DNA of 64,000 nucleotides from Thermoplasmata archaeon (GCA_027006785.1 JALTFR010000011.1:1-64000), one strand, 5' to 3'. Counted from the stretch's first letter, positions 10,279 to 20,771 are shown. Notes: generated by a model not told the origin, from the letters alone. Numbers and translations: made by a program.

Positions 10279-11460
10279 TCAGTGCTTTCTCCTGTAGTCC
10301 CATGCCACCATGCTTATAGAGATGGCTGTGACTGCAAGCCATACCCCGAATCCGGGAGTATCGGTAGTGGTATCAGAAGAGCTGGAGACGTCCGTCCCCG
10401 CGCTCACATGGGTTTCCGATGAACTGCTGTCTATGTTCATGTCCCGATATGCTCCGTTCCATGTCCCGTCGGAGGCATATGCTCTTACATAGGACCTCAT
10501 TTTGTCCATGCTGAAATCTGGATTTCCCTGTTTCTGGGATGTGTAGTGCATCCTGAACTCCCATGTGCTGAGGCTTCCGGAGTCATCTCCTTTGAGATAG
10601 AACTGATAGTAGTGTTTCCCATATGCATCCTCGCTGTTGGCCGGATATTCAAAAGGCCCCTTTATCCACAGGCCGCCCCAGTTCCATCCGCCGTCGGAGT
10701 AATGAGCTCCAGATGAGACCCATATCTCGCTGGCGCCTGTGCTTGTACCCCTCATTATATAATCATACTCGACGGTATCGCCGGTCACCTTTATATTCAC
10801 ATGAGCATACTTTATGTGAACCACTATGTTGGTATTTGTCGCCCTCTCGCTGTCCGGAGAGTGTCCCTGCACGATAACAGGGCTTATGTCTATCATGCCT
10901 CCGCTGCCGGTATCGCCGCCGGAATTGTCACCTGAACCGTCGTTTCCGCCAGAGTTCTTATAGAATGTCAGGCCGTCAGCATACTGCATATTGTTGGAAT
11001 ACGCTGTCATCTCAACCTTGTATACGTCAGATATCTCGCTGAAATACGAGTACGGGGGATACAGCTCAAGTTTGGCACCACTTGTGTGGAAATAGTCGGA
11101 AGGCACCTCATCAGAGCCTTTGTAGAGAACTCCTGCAGAATATGAGAATGACGCTACATTGTCAGCCGAATCATGTATGTTTATTATATATAGTGTAGAT
11201 TCGTCAGAACTGTCTATGTTTCCCGCCACCTGTAGGTCCACTATGACGTCGTTGCTGTCCATATCCACGCTCCCATGAACTATATCTATGCTCGGGTCGT
11301 CATACGGCGTGTTATTGAGCATATCCACAACATCTCCCGCAGGGTCATCGCTTTCTATTATGACCGATGACGTGGGGGCGTTCAGGGCGTTCGTTGCGCT
11401 CATCCCCAGAATGATGCTTAGAAGCAGCACTCCAGTTACAGATACTACCTTATTTCTCAT
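10279..11460 (-). CDS. secreted protein with N-terminal signal peptide and PGF-CTERM-like C-terminus
   Basis: N-term MRNKVVSVTGVLLLSIILGMSATNA; C-term TPGFGVWLAVTAISISMVAWDYRRKH (PGF + TM + basic). Confidence 0.75.
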   Translation of the reverse strand: MRNKVVSVTGVLLLSIILGMSATNALNAPTSSVIIESDDPAGDVVDMLNNTPYDDPSIDIVHGSVDMDSNDVIVDLQVAGNIDSSDESTLYIINIHDSADNVASFSYSAGVLYKGSDEVPSDYFHTSGAKLELYPPYSYFSEISDVYKVEMTAYSNNMQYADGLTFYKNSGGNDGSGDNSGGDTGSGGMIDISPVIVQGHSPDSERATNTNIVVHIKYAHVNIKVTGDTVEYDYIMRGTSTGASEIWVSSGAHYSDGGWNWGGLWIKGPFEYPANSEDAYGKHYYQFYLKGDDSGSLSTWEFRMHYTSQKQGNPDFSMDKMRSYVRAYASDGTWNGAYRDMNIDSSSSETHVSAGTDVSSSSDTTTDTPGFGVWLAVTAISISMVAWDYRRKH

Positions 11461-11518
11461 TCTTTAGCACCTCTCGCCTCATCTATCTGCAAATAATTTA
11501 AAAAGTTTTTGCAGTCTC

Positions 11519-12364
11519 TCATTCTTTAAGGGATGAAGCTATCTCCCCTGCCACGCTTATCTCGCTGTACTTGGATTCTATGGTGTCCGTTGACATGAAG
11601 CCGTCCGTGGACCTCGTGAGGCGCTCTATGGCAGGACCTATGAAAAGCCCGTGGGTGCAGAGCGCATAGACCTCGTTTGCGCCTGACCTCTTCAGCATCT
11701 CCGATGCCCTCGCTATCGTTCCGCCCGTGGAGATTATGTCGTCCACTATCGCCACCTTCTTTCCCTCGACATCGAGCGCCTTTTCCTCCATCTCGACCTC
11801 CGTGCCCGAAAGCCTTGTCTTGTCAAGGTGGTCGAATGGCACCTTCATGATGTCTGCAACAGCTTTCGCACGGTGCAGGGCCCCTTTGTCCGGGGAGAGA
11901 ACGAAGTCTATCTCCATCTCGGAGAGCTTTTCGGCTATGGAGCGGGACGGAAGTATGTTCTCACCTAGGCCGCGGTACCATTCGAATATGTGCGGTGCAT
12001 GGACATCCACCGTTATCAATCGGTCCGTCATCTCGCCCAGCATCTTCATTATCGCCCTTGCGCTCACCGCCTCTCCTTCCAGAAAGACCTTGTCCTGCCG
12101 GGAGTATGCGAAATAAGGGATGACAAGGGTTATGGAATCCGCAGATGAAAGGGCATCCAGCATGAAGAAGGTCTCCAGAAGGGATGAATCAGGTTTCGTG
12201 GTGTTTATGAGGACGACATCGTCGCCGGAAAAATCCCCGAGTATGCGGTGATACTGCTCTCCGTCCGGGAAGACCCTGTGCTCCACTTCAAGAGGCTCTA
12301 TTCCAAGCTCCTGAGCGACCTTTTTTCCGAGCAAAGGCGATGACGAGCCATAGACCAGCTTCAT
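11519..12364 (-). CDS. prs: ribose-phosphate pyrophosphokinase
   Basis: ITVDVHAPHIFEWY, VAIVDDIISTGGTIARA PRPP motif. Confidence 0.95.
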   Translation of the reverse strand: MKLVYGSSSPLLGKKVAQELGIEPLEVEHRVFPDGEQYHRILGDFSGDDVVLINTTKPDSSLLETFFMLDALSSADSITLVIPYFAYSRQDKVFLEGEAVSARAIMKMLGEMTDRLITVDVHAPHIFEWYRGLGENILPSRSIAEKLSEMEIDFVLSPDKGALHRAKAVADIMKVPFDHLDKTRLSGTEVEMEEKALDVEGKKVAIVDDIISTGGTIARASEMLKRSGANEVYALCTHGLFIGPAIERLTRSTDGFMSTDTIESKYSEISVAGEIASSLKE

Positions 12365-12433
12365 GGGCCTGCATAGCAATCCCTATTTTATGCCTTTGCC
12401 CCTGCAAACTTTTATACTTCGAGGACATAGGGG

Positions 12434-13177
12434 ATGGTGATGACGGACGAGCGCGTGGAATACTTCGAGAAGGGATACAGGAAGGGGCTTGAAGAGGCCT
12501 GGAACGAGATACTGTCCGATCTGAAGTCAGCAGGTTCTCTCTCCGAGCTCAGAATGATCCTGAAGGCGAAGAGCGCTACGATTGACAGAAGGGTTGAGGC
12601 ACAGGTCTCCCTTCTGAAGAAGGAACTCGGAGTGGCGGAGGAGGCCAGAGCATCCACGGGTAGTGACGAGCTCATCGAAGGCTGCAGTTATCTTGTTCTG
12701 GAAAAGCGGCCAAAGATCGGATACGCTCTTTTCAGGTACCTCATCGTGGAACAGGGGTGCGTGGGATTGTGTGTAAGCAGGACAAGTCATGAAGTCATAA
12801 AGAAGAAGTACAATGTGGATTCTTTCACACACATAAGGCTGGGAAGCTCCGAAAGGGACAGCAATATGCTTTCATCCGCACTTGGAATAGGGGAGAGTAT
12901 ATCTACCGGCGCCAACCTATCGAAGTTATACGAGAAGATAACCCGGTTTCTTGAGGCCAACCCGGGTTCGGTGGTTCTTATGGACGGAGCAGTGGAGTTC
13001 CTTATCAATGAAAATGAGTTCAACAAGGTTCTAAAGTTCATCCAGAGATTGAATGACAGGATAGAATCAACGAAATCCTACATGTTCATCATAATGTCTC
13101 CGAATGCCCTGAAAGAGCAGGATATGGCAGCTCTGGAGCGTGAGACCGTAGAGACTATATTCGAGGATGATTCATGA
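12434..13177 (+). CDS. DUF835 domain-containing protein
   Basis: NLSKLYEKITRFLEANPGSVVLMDGAVEFLINENEFNKVLKFIQRLNDRI, typical DUF835 layout. Confidence 0.75.
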   Translation: MVMTDERVEYFEKGYRKGLEEAWNEILSDLKSAGSLSELRMILKAKSATIDRRVEAQVSLLKKELGVAEEARASTGSDELIEGCSYLVLEKRPKIGYALFRYLIVEQGCVGLCVSRTSHEVIKKKYNVDSFTHIRLGSSERDSNMLSSALGIGESISTGANLSKLYEKITRFLEANPGSVVLMDGAVEFLINENEFNKVLKFIQRLNDRIESTKSYMFIIMSPNALKEQDMAALERETVETIFEDDS

Positions 13178-14454
13178 TACTTCTGAAGAACGGGCTGATA
13201 GTAACACAGGACAGGGACAGAAGGATATTCAGGGGAGATGTGCTGATAGATGGCGACAGAATAGAGCGAATAGGGAAGGAAATAAACGAAAAGGCGGATC
13301 AGGCCATAGACTGCACCGGGGATATCATCGCTCCCGGCATGATAAACACCCACGGCCATGTCTCAATGGCGATAATGCGCTCTTCCGCTGACGACCTCCA
13401 CCTCCACGATTTTCTTGACAGGACATTCGCAATGGATGCGAAGCGCACAAGGGAGGATGTTTACTGGGGCTCGATGCTGGGCATACTTGAGATGATACGC
13501 TCCGGCACCACATCTTTCGTTGACCTGTACTACTGGGAGGATGAGGTGGCAAAGGCGGTTAAGGACACAGGTATCAGGGGTTTTCTCGCATGGGCAACTC
13601 TGGACGAGGAATTCACCACCCAAAAAGGAAACCCGTTGAGCAATGCAGAGAAATTCATAAAGGCACACTCTGGCATGGACAGGATATACCCGATGGTCGG
13701 AATACAGGGAGTCTATGTGGCATCGAAGGAGACATGGCTGGATGCTAAGGAAATAGCACTGGCCCACGGAACCATGACCCATTTTCACCTTTCTGAGACC
13801 AGAAAGGAGGTCTATGAGCATCAGGCGAAGACGGGAAAGAGGCCTGCGGAATGGCTGGACGACATCGGATTCTTCGGAGATGAGAGCCTGGCAGCGCACG
13901 GCGTATGGCTTACGGTTAACGAGATACGCAGGCTTGCTAAGAACGGAGTTAAGGTATCGCACAACCCGACATCCAACATGAAACTCGCCACAGGAGGCTA
14001 TGCGCCCCTGCCGGAGATGTTCAGGGAAGGCGTCACAGTGTCCCTTGGAACCGATGGGTGCGCAACGAACAACAACCTTGACATGATGGAGGAGATGAAG
14101 TTCGCAGCGATAATGCACAAGGCGCACAGGTGGGATGCCACGGTGGTGCCCGCACAGAGAGCGCTGGACATGGCGACGATAGACGGGGCAAAGGCCCTTC
14201 GCATGGAGAAGGAGATAGGCTCCATAGAGGAAGGTAAGAAAGCCGATATAATCATCCTTGATGGAAGGGTTCCTGAGGCCATACCTATCACAGAGGAAAC
14301 CGTGGTCCCCAACATGGTCTATTCCATGAGAGGAGATGCGGTGAAGCACAGCATAATAGAGGGAAATGTCGTCATGAGGGATAGAAAGGTGGTATTCGAC
14401 GGAGAAACCATTCTTAAAAGGTCGCAGGAACTCGGGGCACAGCTCATATCATAA
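13174..14454 (+). CDS. amidohydrolase, methylthioadenosine/S-adenosylhomocysteine deaminase-like
   Basis: PGMINTHGHVSMAIMR metal motif, HFHLSETRKEV, SLGTDGCATNNNLDM. Confidence 0.9.
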   Translation: MILLKNGLIVTQDRDRRIFRGDVLIDGDRIERIGKEINEKADQAIDCTGDIIAPGMINTHGHVSMAIMRSSADDLHLHDFLDRTFAMDAKRTREDVYWGSMLGILEMIRSGTTSFVDLYYWEDEVAKAVKDTGIRGFLAWATLDEEFTTQKGNPLSNAEKFIKAHSGMDRIYPMVGIQGVYVASKETWLDAKEIALAHGTMTHFHLSETRKEVYEHQAKTGKRPAEWLDDIGFFGDESLAAHGVWLTVNEIRRLAKNGVKVSHNPTSNMKLATGGYAPLPEMFREGVTVSLGTDGCATNNNLDMMEEMKFAAIMHKAHRWDATVVPAQRALDMATIDGAKALRMEKEIGSIEEGKKADIIILDGRVPEAIPITEETVVPNMVYSMRGDAVKHSIIEGNVVMRDRKVVFDGETILKRSQELGAQLIS

Positions 14455-14515
14455 AGGGACACATCTGTGCAAAAACATTATATAGGTTATTTTTATGGCC
14501 TTTTTTGGTGATAAA

Positions 14516-15319
14516 ATGGATCTGAACCAACCGTTGCCCTATATCGGGTTTACGCCCATGCAGATAATATGGGCCCTTGTCGTCTTGATAGTGGGCATAA
14601 TAATCGTGAAGATAGTTGTGGCTATCTTCAGAAAGAGCCTGAAAAGAGCGAAGTTGCCACCTATACTGGTGGAGTTCCTGGCAAGGTTCCTGAGCGCTCT
14701 ACTCTATGTGTTCGTCATACTGGCGTTCGCGGCAGCCCTGGGATTCGATGTGAATTCCGTTGTACTGGGACTGTCAGCGGTCATAGGCCTGATACTGGCC
14801 TTCGGCCTGCAGGACAGCTTCATGAACATGGCTGCTGGATTCTGGATAGCATCCATAAGGCCCTTCAACAAGGGCGATGTGGTGAGCACGCAGGGTATGA
14901 CCGGGAAGGTGAGCGCTGTGGGAATAATGTCCACGGAGATGCTCACGCCGGACAACACATACATAACCATACCCAACAAACTGGTCTGGGGAAGCCCGAT
15001 GATAAACTACACCCGCCAGAAGACAAGAAGGGTGGATGTGGATGTGAGCATAGGCTACGGAATGGATGTCAATAAGGCGATACAGATAGCCATGGATGTC
15101 ATGCGCTCCGACAAGCGCATACTGAAGGACCCCGCGCCCAGCGTCTATGTGGTGGAACTGGCGGACAGCTCCATAAACCTCCAGTTGAGGCCATGGACGA
15201 AGACAGCGGACTACTGGGGCGTGCGCGGCGACCTGACACAGAAGGTCTACGAGGCATTCAGGAAGGAAGGGATGGAGATACCATTCCCGCAGGTGGATGT
15301 CCATCTGAAGAAGGAATGA
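14516..15319 (+). CDS. MscS family small-conductance mechanosensitive channel
   Basis: GLSAVIGLILAFGLQDSFMNMAAGFWI pore helix, PNKLVWGSPMINYTR; start at 14516 from TATA 14478-14484 and GGTGAT 14507-14512. Confidence 0.92.
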   Translation: MDLNQPLPYIGFTPMQIIWALVVLIVGIIIVKIVVAIFRKSLKRAKLPPILVEFLARFLSALLYVFVILAFAAALGFDVNSVVLGLSAVIGLILAFGLQDSFMNMAAGFWIASIRPFNKGDVVSTQGMTGKVSAVGIMSTEMLTPDNTYITIPNKLVWGSPMINYTRQKTRRVDVDVSIGYGMDVNKAIQIAMDVMRSDKRILKDPAPSVYVVELADSSINLQLRPWTKTADYWGVRGDLTQKVYEAFRKEGMEIPFPQVDVHLKKE

Positions 15320-15364
15320 ACCCGCCCATGAAACCCTTTAATATCCTTTCTCTTTTTTCCGCCT

Positions 15365-16618
15365 ATGTCCACCATAGTGGAGAAGATATTCGCGGAGCAC
15401 TCGAAGGACCGTGTTGAGCCGGGAGAGATAGTCTGGATAGACCTGGATGTGAGGACGGCTCGTGATTTCGGGGGGCCGAATGTGGTCAAGCACCTCATGG
15501 AGCATTACGAGGGAGATTACCTTGAGGACCCGGAGAAGACATACTTCACCTTCGACCTGAGCGTTCCCGCAAAGACGATAAAGTATGCGATAAACCAGCA
15601 GGTATGCAGGAGGTTCGCAAAGGAGACAGGCATGGGGATATTCGATGTTGATGCGGGAATAGGCACTCATGTCCTTCTTGAAAAAGGCATCGTAAGGCCT
15701 GGAAGCACCGCTGTCGGCACCGATTCCCACTACAACATACTCGGGGCCATAGGCGCTTTCGGTCAGGGGATGGGTGACAAGGACATAGCCTTCGCGTTCA
15801 AGACAGGAAAGACCTGGTTCGAAGTGCCTGAGAGCATGAAGATAACGGTTGAGGGAAAATATGATTGGCCGGCATCCGCCAGGGACCTGACCTTTGCGGT
15901 GATGAAAGAGATAGGCTCATCCGGAATGCTGGGAAAGGCCGCCGATTACTACGGGGATGCCATTGACAATCTGAGCCTCGACGGAAGGATAACCCTTGCG
16001 TCCCAGACAACTGAGATGGGGGGAATAATAGCGTTCATACCTCCGAACAAAGAGGTTCTATCATTTGTGGAGGAGCGCACGGGCCAGCCGCAGAAGGGAA
16101 TATATCCTGATAAGGACGCCACATACTCCGAGGAGGTCCACATAGATGTTGAGGGCCTCGAACCGCTTGTTGCAGCGCCCCCGAAGCCGACCAATGTGAA
16201 ACCGGTCTCGGAACTTGAAGGAATGGAGATAGACTCCGTCTTCATAGGCTCGTGCACCAACGGAAGGTACGAGGATATGCTCGCCGCAGCCAGGGTCCTT
16301 AAAGGAAATAAGGTGAAAGAGGGCGTGAACCTGAGGATAACACCTTCAACAAAGGAGGTCTGGGCCAGGGTCATAAAGGAGGGCCTCATAGATATATTCC
16401 TGAAGGCAGGTGCCGTTGTCCTCACGAACCCCGGATGCGGTGGATGCGCAGAGGGAATGCCCGGACTTGTTGGAAAGGATGAAGTGGAGCTTTCAACAAC
16501 CAACAGGAACTATCCCGGAAAGCAGGGGCCCGGAAAGATATACCTTGTAAGCCCTGCAACGGCGGCGGCGAGCGCTGTTAAGGGCTATCTGACGAGCGCG
16601 AAGGAGGTGATGCAGTGA
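15365..16618 (+). CDS. leuC: 3-isopropylmalate/homoaconitate dehydratase large subunit
   Basis: GTDSHYNILGAIGAFGQGMG, FIGSCTNGRYEDM, TNPGCGGCAEG Fe-S ligands. Confidence 0.92.
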   Translation: MSTIVEKIFAEHSKDRVEPGEIVWIDLDVRTARDFGGPNVVKHLMEHYEGDYLEDPEKTYFTFDLSVPAKTIKYAINQQVCRRFAKETGMGIFDVDAGIGTHVLLEKGIVRPGSTAVGTDSHYNILGAIGAFGQGMGDKDIAFAFKTGKTWFEVPESMKITVEGKYDWPASARDLTFAVMKEIGSSGMLGKAADYYGDAIDNLSLDGRITLASQTTEMGGIIAFIPPNKEVLSFVEERTGQPQKGIYPDKDATYSEEVHIDVEGLEPLVAAPPKPTNVKPVSELEGMEIDSVFIGSCTNGRYEDMLAAARVLKGNKVKEGVNLRITPSTKEVWARVIKEGLIDIFLKAGAVVLTNPGCGGCAEGMPGLVGKDEVELSTTNRNYPGKQGPGKIYLVSPATAAASAVKGYLTSAKEVMQ

Positions 16619-17139
16619 GGCCCACGAAACTGAAGGGGAGGATGTGGCTGATAACCGATCCCGAAGGCAATAGGTTCGACGACATAGACACGGACATGAT
16701 ATTCCATAACAAATGGCTATATATCACGGACATAAATGAGATGGGGGAGTACGCATTCGGGAACACGCCCGGCTGGGAGGACTTTCCTGGAAAGGCAAAG
16801 GAAGGAGATATCCTCGTTGTGGGAAGGAACTTCGGTGCCGGAAGTTCAAGGCAGCAGGCGGTGGACTGCTTCAGAGCGCTCGGCATCCAGGCCATAATAG
16901 GAGAGTCCTTCGGTGCGATATACAAGAGGAATGTGATAAACTCAGGAATGCCGCTGATAGAGGCCCCGGACATCTTTGAGTCAGGGATGAAGAGCGGAGA
17001 TTTGGTGGAGATAGACCTTGAGAACGGCGAGGTGAAGAAGGATGGAGAAGTGGTTTTCAGGGCAAGGCCCATGTCAAAGGTGCAGATGGACATATATCAG
17101 GCAGGAGATCTGTTCGAGTACGGGAAGATGCTGAAATGA
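16615..17139 (+). CDS. leuD: 3-isopropylmalate/homoaconitate dehydratase small subunit
   Basis: GRNFGAGSSRQQAVDCFRALGIQAIIGESFGAIYKRN; 4-bp overlap with leuC. Confidence 0.92.
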   Translation: MRPTKLKGRMWLITDPEGNRFDDIDTDMIFHNKWLYITDINEMGEYAFGNTPGWEDFPGKAKEGDILVVGRNFGAGSSRQQAVDCFRALGIQAIIGESFGAIYKRNVINSGMPLIEAPDIFESGMKSGDLVEIDLENGEVKKDGEVVFRARPMSKVQMDIYQAGDLFEYGKMLK

Positions 17140-18251
17140 GAGTCCTGATGCTTCTCTCCAATCCATATCTGCCGGATGCGAGGGTCTACAGAGAGGCGCG
17201 GAGCCTGATATCCCATGGGCATGAGGTCACGGTGCTGGCGTGGGACCGCGAGGGCACTCACAAAAGAGAAGAGATGATGGAAGGAATAAGGGTCATACGG
17301 ACAGGTCCGAAGGCAAGGGGAAAGAGGCATTTTGTTTCCGATGTCCGCAGGTTCTGGAAGGATGCGCTCAAAGCCTCGGAAGGGCTTGAATTCGATGCGC
17401 TCCACAGCCACGACTTCGACACTCTCCCTCTTGGTGTTAAGATAAAGAAGAAACGGAGGGTTCCTCTTGTATTCGATGCGCACGAGACATATTCCGAGAT
17501 GATCCGCATAGATGTGCCCGGTTTCGTGGCCTCCTTCGTGCAGTTCCTTGAGAACCATTATCTGAAGAAGGTTGACAGGGTCATAGTGGTCAACGAGCAC
17601 CAGCGCTATTTCTACTCGAAGAGGATATCAAAGGACAGGATAAGCGTGATCATGAATGCGAAGCCCGTTCTGAAGGATGCTGAGAAAGCCCGGAGATTAA
17701 GAAAGGAACTCGGCCTTGAAGACAGTCTTTCCCTGATCTACATCGGAGCGCTCGAACCCAAGAGATTCGTGAGGCAACTTGCGGATCTTGCCGGAACGCT
17801 TCCCGGCGTGAAGGTCGTTATCGGTGGATACGGCTCACAGAAAGATTACATTGAAAAGCAATCAAAAAGGAAAAAGGACCTGATATTCCTGGACTTCGTG
17901 CATCCCGACGATGTGATACCGTATTCTGCGGCAGCGGACATGATAGTCGCCATGTATGAGGAGGTGCAGACAGACAGGATAGTCACTAAGTTCTTCGATG
18001 CTGTAGCGGCAGGCAGGGGGATGGTCGTGGCGGACAACGGTGAACTGACGGCAGAACTCGTGAAGAGATACGGAGGCGGGGTGACATGCGAGTACTCGCT
18101 GGAATCATTCAGGAATGCAATTTCATCGCTGGATAAGGAGAGAGTGGCCGAGATGGGAAGGAACATGGAAAAACTGAGAGCCCAGTACTCGTGGGATGCC
18201 ATGGAAAAGAGGCTTCTCAAGCTCTATTCAGGGCTCACTTCTTCCCCCTGA
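17136..18251 (+). CDS. glycosyltransferase family 4 protein
   Basis: MRVLMLLSNPYLPDARVYREARSLISHGHEVTVLAW; LIYIGALEPKRFVRQL. Confidence 0.88.
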   Translation: MRVLMLLSNPYLPDARVYREARSLISHGHEVTVLAWDREGTHKREEMMEGIRVIRTGPKARGKRHFVSDVRRFWKDALKASEGLEFDALHSHDFDTLPLGVKIKKKRRVPLVFDAHETYSEMIRIDVPGFVASFVQFLENHYLKKVDRVIVVNEHQRYFYSKRISKDRISVIMNAKPVLKDAEKARRLRKELGLEDSLSLIYIGALEPKRFVRQLADLAGTLPGVKVVIGGYGSQKDYIEKQSKRKKDLIFLDFVHPDDVIPYSAAADMIVAMYEEVQTDRIVTKFFDAVAAGRGMVVADNGELTAELVKRYGGGVTCEYSLESFRNAISSLDKERVAEMGRNMEKLRAQYSWDAMEKRLLKLYSGLTSSP

Positions 18252-19743
18252 GTTCTCCGTTGACATAACTGGCCATCTTCTTCGGGTGAAGGGCGTCGAG
18301 CACCATATCAAGGTCCTCTTTTGTGAACTCCTTCATGGTGGTCAGTATCAGGAAATAGAGGCCCAGGAAGAGCCCTGCCAGCAATACGAGAGAGTACCAT
18401 CGTACGGCCCATGAGGTGTCCACCGCATAGAATATTATCGAGGTCAGAAGGCCCGCTATGATATGTTTGAATATCCTTCCGTCCATGACAACGCCCGAAA
18501 GCCGGTAGGCTGCCCATCTGAGGCTTACGCTTGTTACTAGGAAGGTTATCAGTGTTGCAATGGCAGCGCCGAAGGCACCCAGTCCAAGGAGTTTTATCCC
18601 CATGAATGAGACGGGAATGAACACCAGATTCAGACCTATATTGAGGAGCGCTCTGACTATGTTTATTTTACCGAGAATTGGGGTACGGTCCATCGCCGCT
18701 ATCAGATTGTTGTATGGATAGTTGAGGACTATAACCGCATAGAGTATCGTAAGTGTTCTCAGGGTTGGTACGGAAGTCAGCATGGATCTGCTCAGCATTA
18801 TTTCGATTATGTTTTCGGGAAAAACCAGTATGAAAAAGGCTGCCGGAAACATGAACATGGACAGATATCTTTCGGCAGCAACGGTCTTTTGCCGGAGTGC
18901 ATCCATTTGACCGCTCGAATGGTAGGAAGAGAGGGTGGGATATAGCGCCGTACTTACGGCTATGCTCACCATGGTGAGAAGCATGGCTATCTTCTTGGAT
19001 GCATAGTAGTCCGCAACATCGCTGGAACTCCAGAACCACTGTATCATCACGACATCCGTGTTTGAAGCTATTGTGACCATGGATGAGGCTATTGCCAGAG
19101 GAATAGCGAACTTTGCATATGAGCGGGCATATTCCATATCCGGACGGGATACGGGCAGTTTCCTGAAGAAAAAGAGGGCGACGCTCAGGGCTATCAATGT
19201 TCCTGCCAGATATGCTCCCGCGAGTGCCAGAACACTTGCAAAGGAGAGTGTTATGATTATCAGAAGGCTGCTCCTGCTTATATCGTTGAAAAATCGAATG
19301 GTCTGTGCTTTTGCAATCTCCTTTCTTCCGTTGAAAGTTGATACGAACCCCATCAAAAGTGAGAATACCGCCCAGTATGCTATGGAGACATAGACCACCT
19401 TCTCGTGAAGCGGAGATTCAAATCCGTTGCCAAGCACATGTTTCCAGACATATATTGACAGGAATACCACAAAGACAAAGAGTGAGATCAGCCCCAGTTT
19501 TATGGAGAAATAGGTGCCGTTGCACTTTGCCATGTCCTTTCCCTCGGATATGCGCTTTGTCTGAGCGCTGTCAAATCCAAGGTTCGCAAGGAAACTGAAC
19601 AACCCTGCAAATGATATCCCGAAGGCAACGATACCGAGGGCCTCCTTTCCCATGTACCTTATGATGAAGAACATCGCCACATATCCGAGCAGTGCGGCGA
19701 GGACATTGTTCATGAAGACCAGGGCCGATTGTCTGGATATCAC
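18235..19743 (-). CDS. oligosaccharide flippase / polysaccharide biosynthesis protein (MOP superfamily)
   Basis: Multi-TM, AMFFIIRYMGKEALGIVAFGISFAGLFSFLANLGFDSAQTKRISEG. Confidence 0.88.
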   Translation of the reverse strand: MISRQSALVFMNNVLAALLGYVAMFFIIRYMGKEALGIVAFGISFAGLFSFLANLGFDSAQTKRISEGKDMAKCNGTYFSIKLGLISLFVFVVFLSIYVWKHVLGNGFESPLHEKVVYVSIAYWAVFSLLMGFVSTFNGRKEIAKAQTIRFFNDISRSSLLIIITLSFASVLALAGAYLAGTLIALSVALFFFRKLPVSRPDMEYARSYAKFAIPLAIASSMVTIASNTDVVMIQWFWSSSDVADYYASKKIAMLLTMVSIAVSTALYPTLSSYHSSGQMDALRQKTVAAERYLSMFMFPAAFFILVFPENIIEIMLSRSMLTSVPTLRTLTILYAVIVLNYPYNNLIAAMDRTPILGKINIVRALLNIGLNLVFIPVSFMGIKLLGLGAFGAAIATLITFLVTSVSLRWAAYRLSGVVMDGRIFKHIIAGLLTSIIFYAVDTSWAVRWYSLVLLAGLFLGLYFLILTTMKEFTKEDLDMVLDALHPKKMASYVNGELRGKK

Positions 19744-19768
19744 GGTATCACGCTGTTATTTTCCACAA

Positions 19769-20686
19769 CTATTTAATCTTATAAGGTGGCGAGCTCACAT
19801 TTTCCTTCGCAGTGCTCAGGTCATAACCGAGAAGTTCCGGCTCAAGTTCCTGCAGCCTCTTTATCCTTTTGGATGTCGGGGGGTGTGTGGAGAATAGGTC
19901 CTGCATCCTTCCTCTGAATGGATTGACGATGAAAAGCGATGATGAAGCGGGATTGCCTGTTCTCAAAGGCCATCTGGTGTTCGCCTCCTCCAGTTTCATG
20001 AGGGCTCTTTCAAGTGGTCTGGGGTCGCCTATGGTCCTAGCACCCACCTCATCTGCCTTGAACTCCCTCTGGCGGGATATTGCGAAGCGTATCAGAACTG
20101 TGGCTATCGCAGCACCGATGAGAGCGAGGGCGACGATGATGAATCCGGCGGCATTCTGCTTCCTGCGGAACATACTGCTCCAGAGGAACCATCTGGCGAA
20201 CAGCGCGGTGCCGGAGGCAAGGACAGCGGCTATGGTCACCATGAGAACATCCCTGTCCTTTATGTGTGCCATCTCGTGGGCTATGACGCCTCTCAGTTCC
20301 TCCTCGTTCAAAATGTTCAGTATTCTCGTGGTCACCACCACTATGGACCTCTTCGGATTCCTTCCGGTGGCAAAGGCATTTGGTGTGGGGCTGTTCATTA
20401 TGCCAACCTTCGGCTTTGGAACACCTGCCTTCTTAGCCACATCGGCCACGATGGAATGCAGTCTAGGATACTGCTTCTCGCTGACCTCCCTGACATTGTA
20501 TCGCCAGAGGACGATCCTGTGACCGGTGAAATAGACGATGATGTTGATGAGCGTGATGAAGAGGAAGAAAAAGAGCATGCCTGTGAGGAAATATGTGGTA
20601 TAGAAGTGGAGAAGGAGCGCTCCGATTCCCATGAATATTGCGGTGAGAATGGCGAAAAGCCCGATTGTGCGCAGCGTCGGGTTCAC
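19769..20686 (-). CDS. htpX: M48 zinc metalloprotease HtpX
   Basis: GVIAHEMAHIKDRDVLM HExxH, FATGRNPKRSIVVVTTRIL, FKADEVGARTIG; GTG start. Confidence 0.94.
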   Translation of the reverse strand: MNPTLRTIGLFAILTAIFMGIGALLLHFYTTYFLTGMLFFFLFITLINIIVYFTGHRIVLWRYNVREVSEKQYPRLHSIVADVAKKAGVPKPKVGIMNSPTPNAFATGRNPKRSIVVVTTRILNILNEEELRGVIAHEMAHIKDRDVLMVTIAAVLASGTALFARWFLWSSMFRRKQNAAGFIIVALALIGAAIATVLIRFAISRQREFKADEVGARTIGDPRPLERALMKLEEANTRWPLRTGNPASSSLFIVNPFRGRMQDLFSTHPPTSKRIKRLQELEPELLGYDLSTAKENVSSPPYKIK

Positions 20687-20732
20687 GGAGTAAAAATGGA
20701 AGTGGGGTTTAAAGGTTGCTCTGACCCTAATG

Positions 20733-20759
20733 ATTTCTAAGAAATGTTCATAAATGAAC
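20733..20759. promoter_or_regulatory. two adjacent short palindromes upstream of htpX promoter
   Basis: ATTTC-TAA-GAAAT (20733-20745) and GTTCAT-AA-ATGAAC (20746-20759); TATA CCTTTAAACC on minus near 20708-20716. Confidence 0.5.
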
Positions 20760-20771
20760 GCTATTTCCCTT

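Noticed and set aside
6524-18251. Two convergent gene pairs each overlapping by exactly 17 bp (6524-6540 and 18235-18251) as a special signal
   Set aside because: The overlapping sequences differ and both pairs are ordinary compact 3' overlaps; the equal length looks like coincidence.
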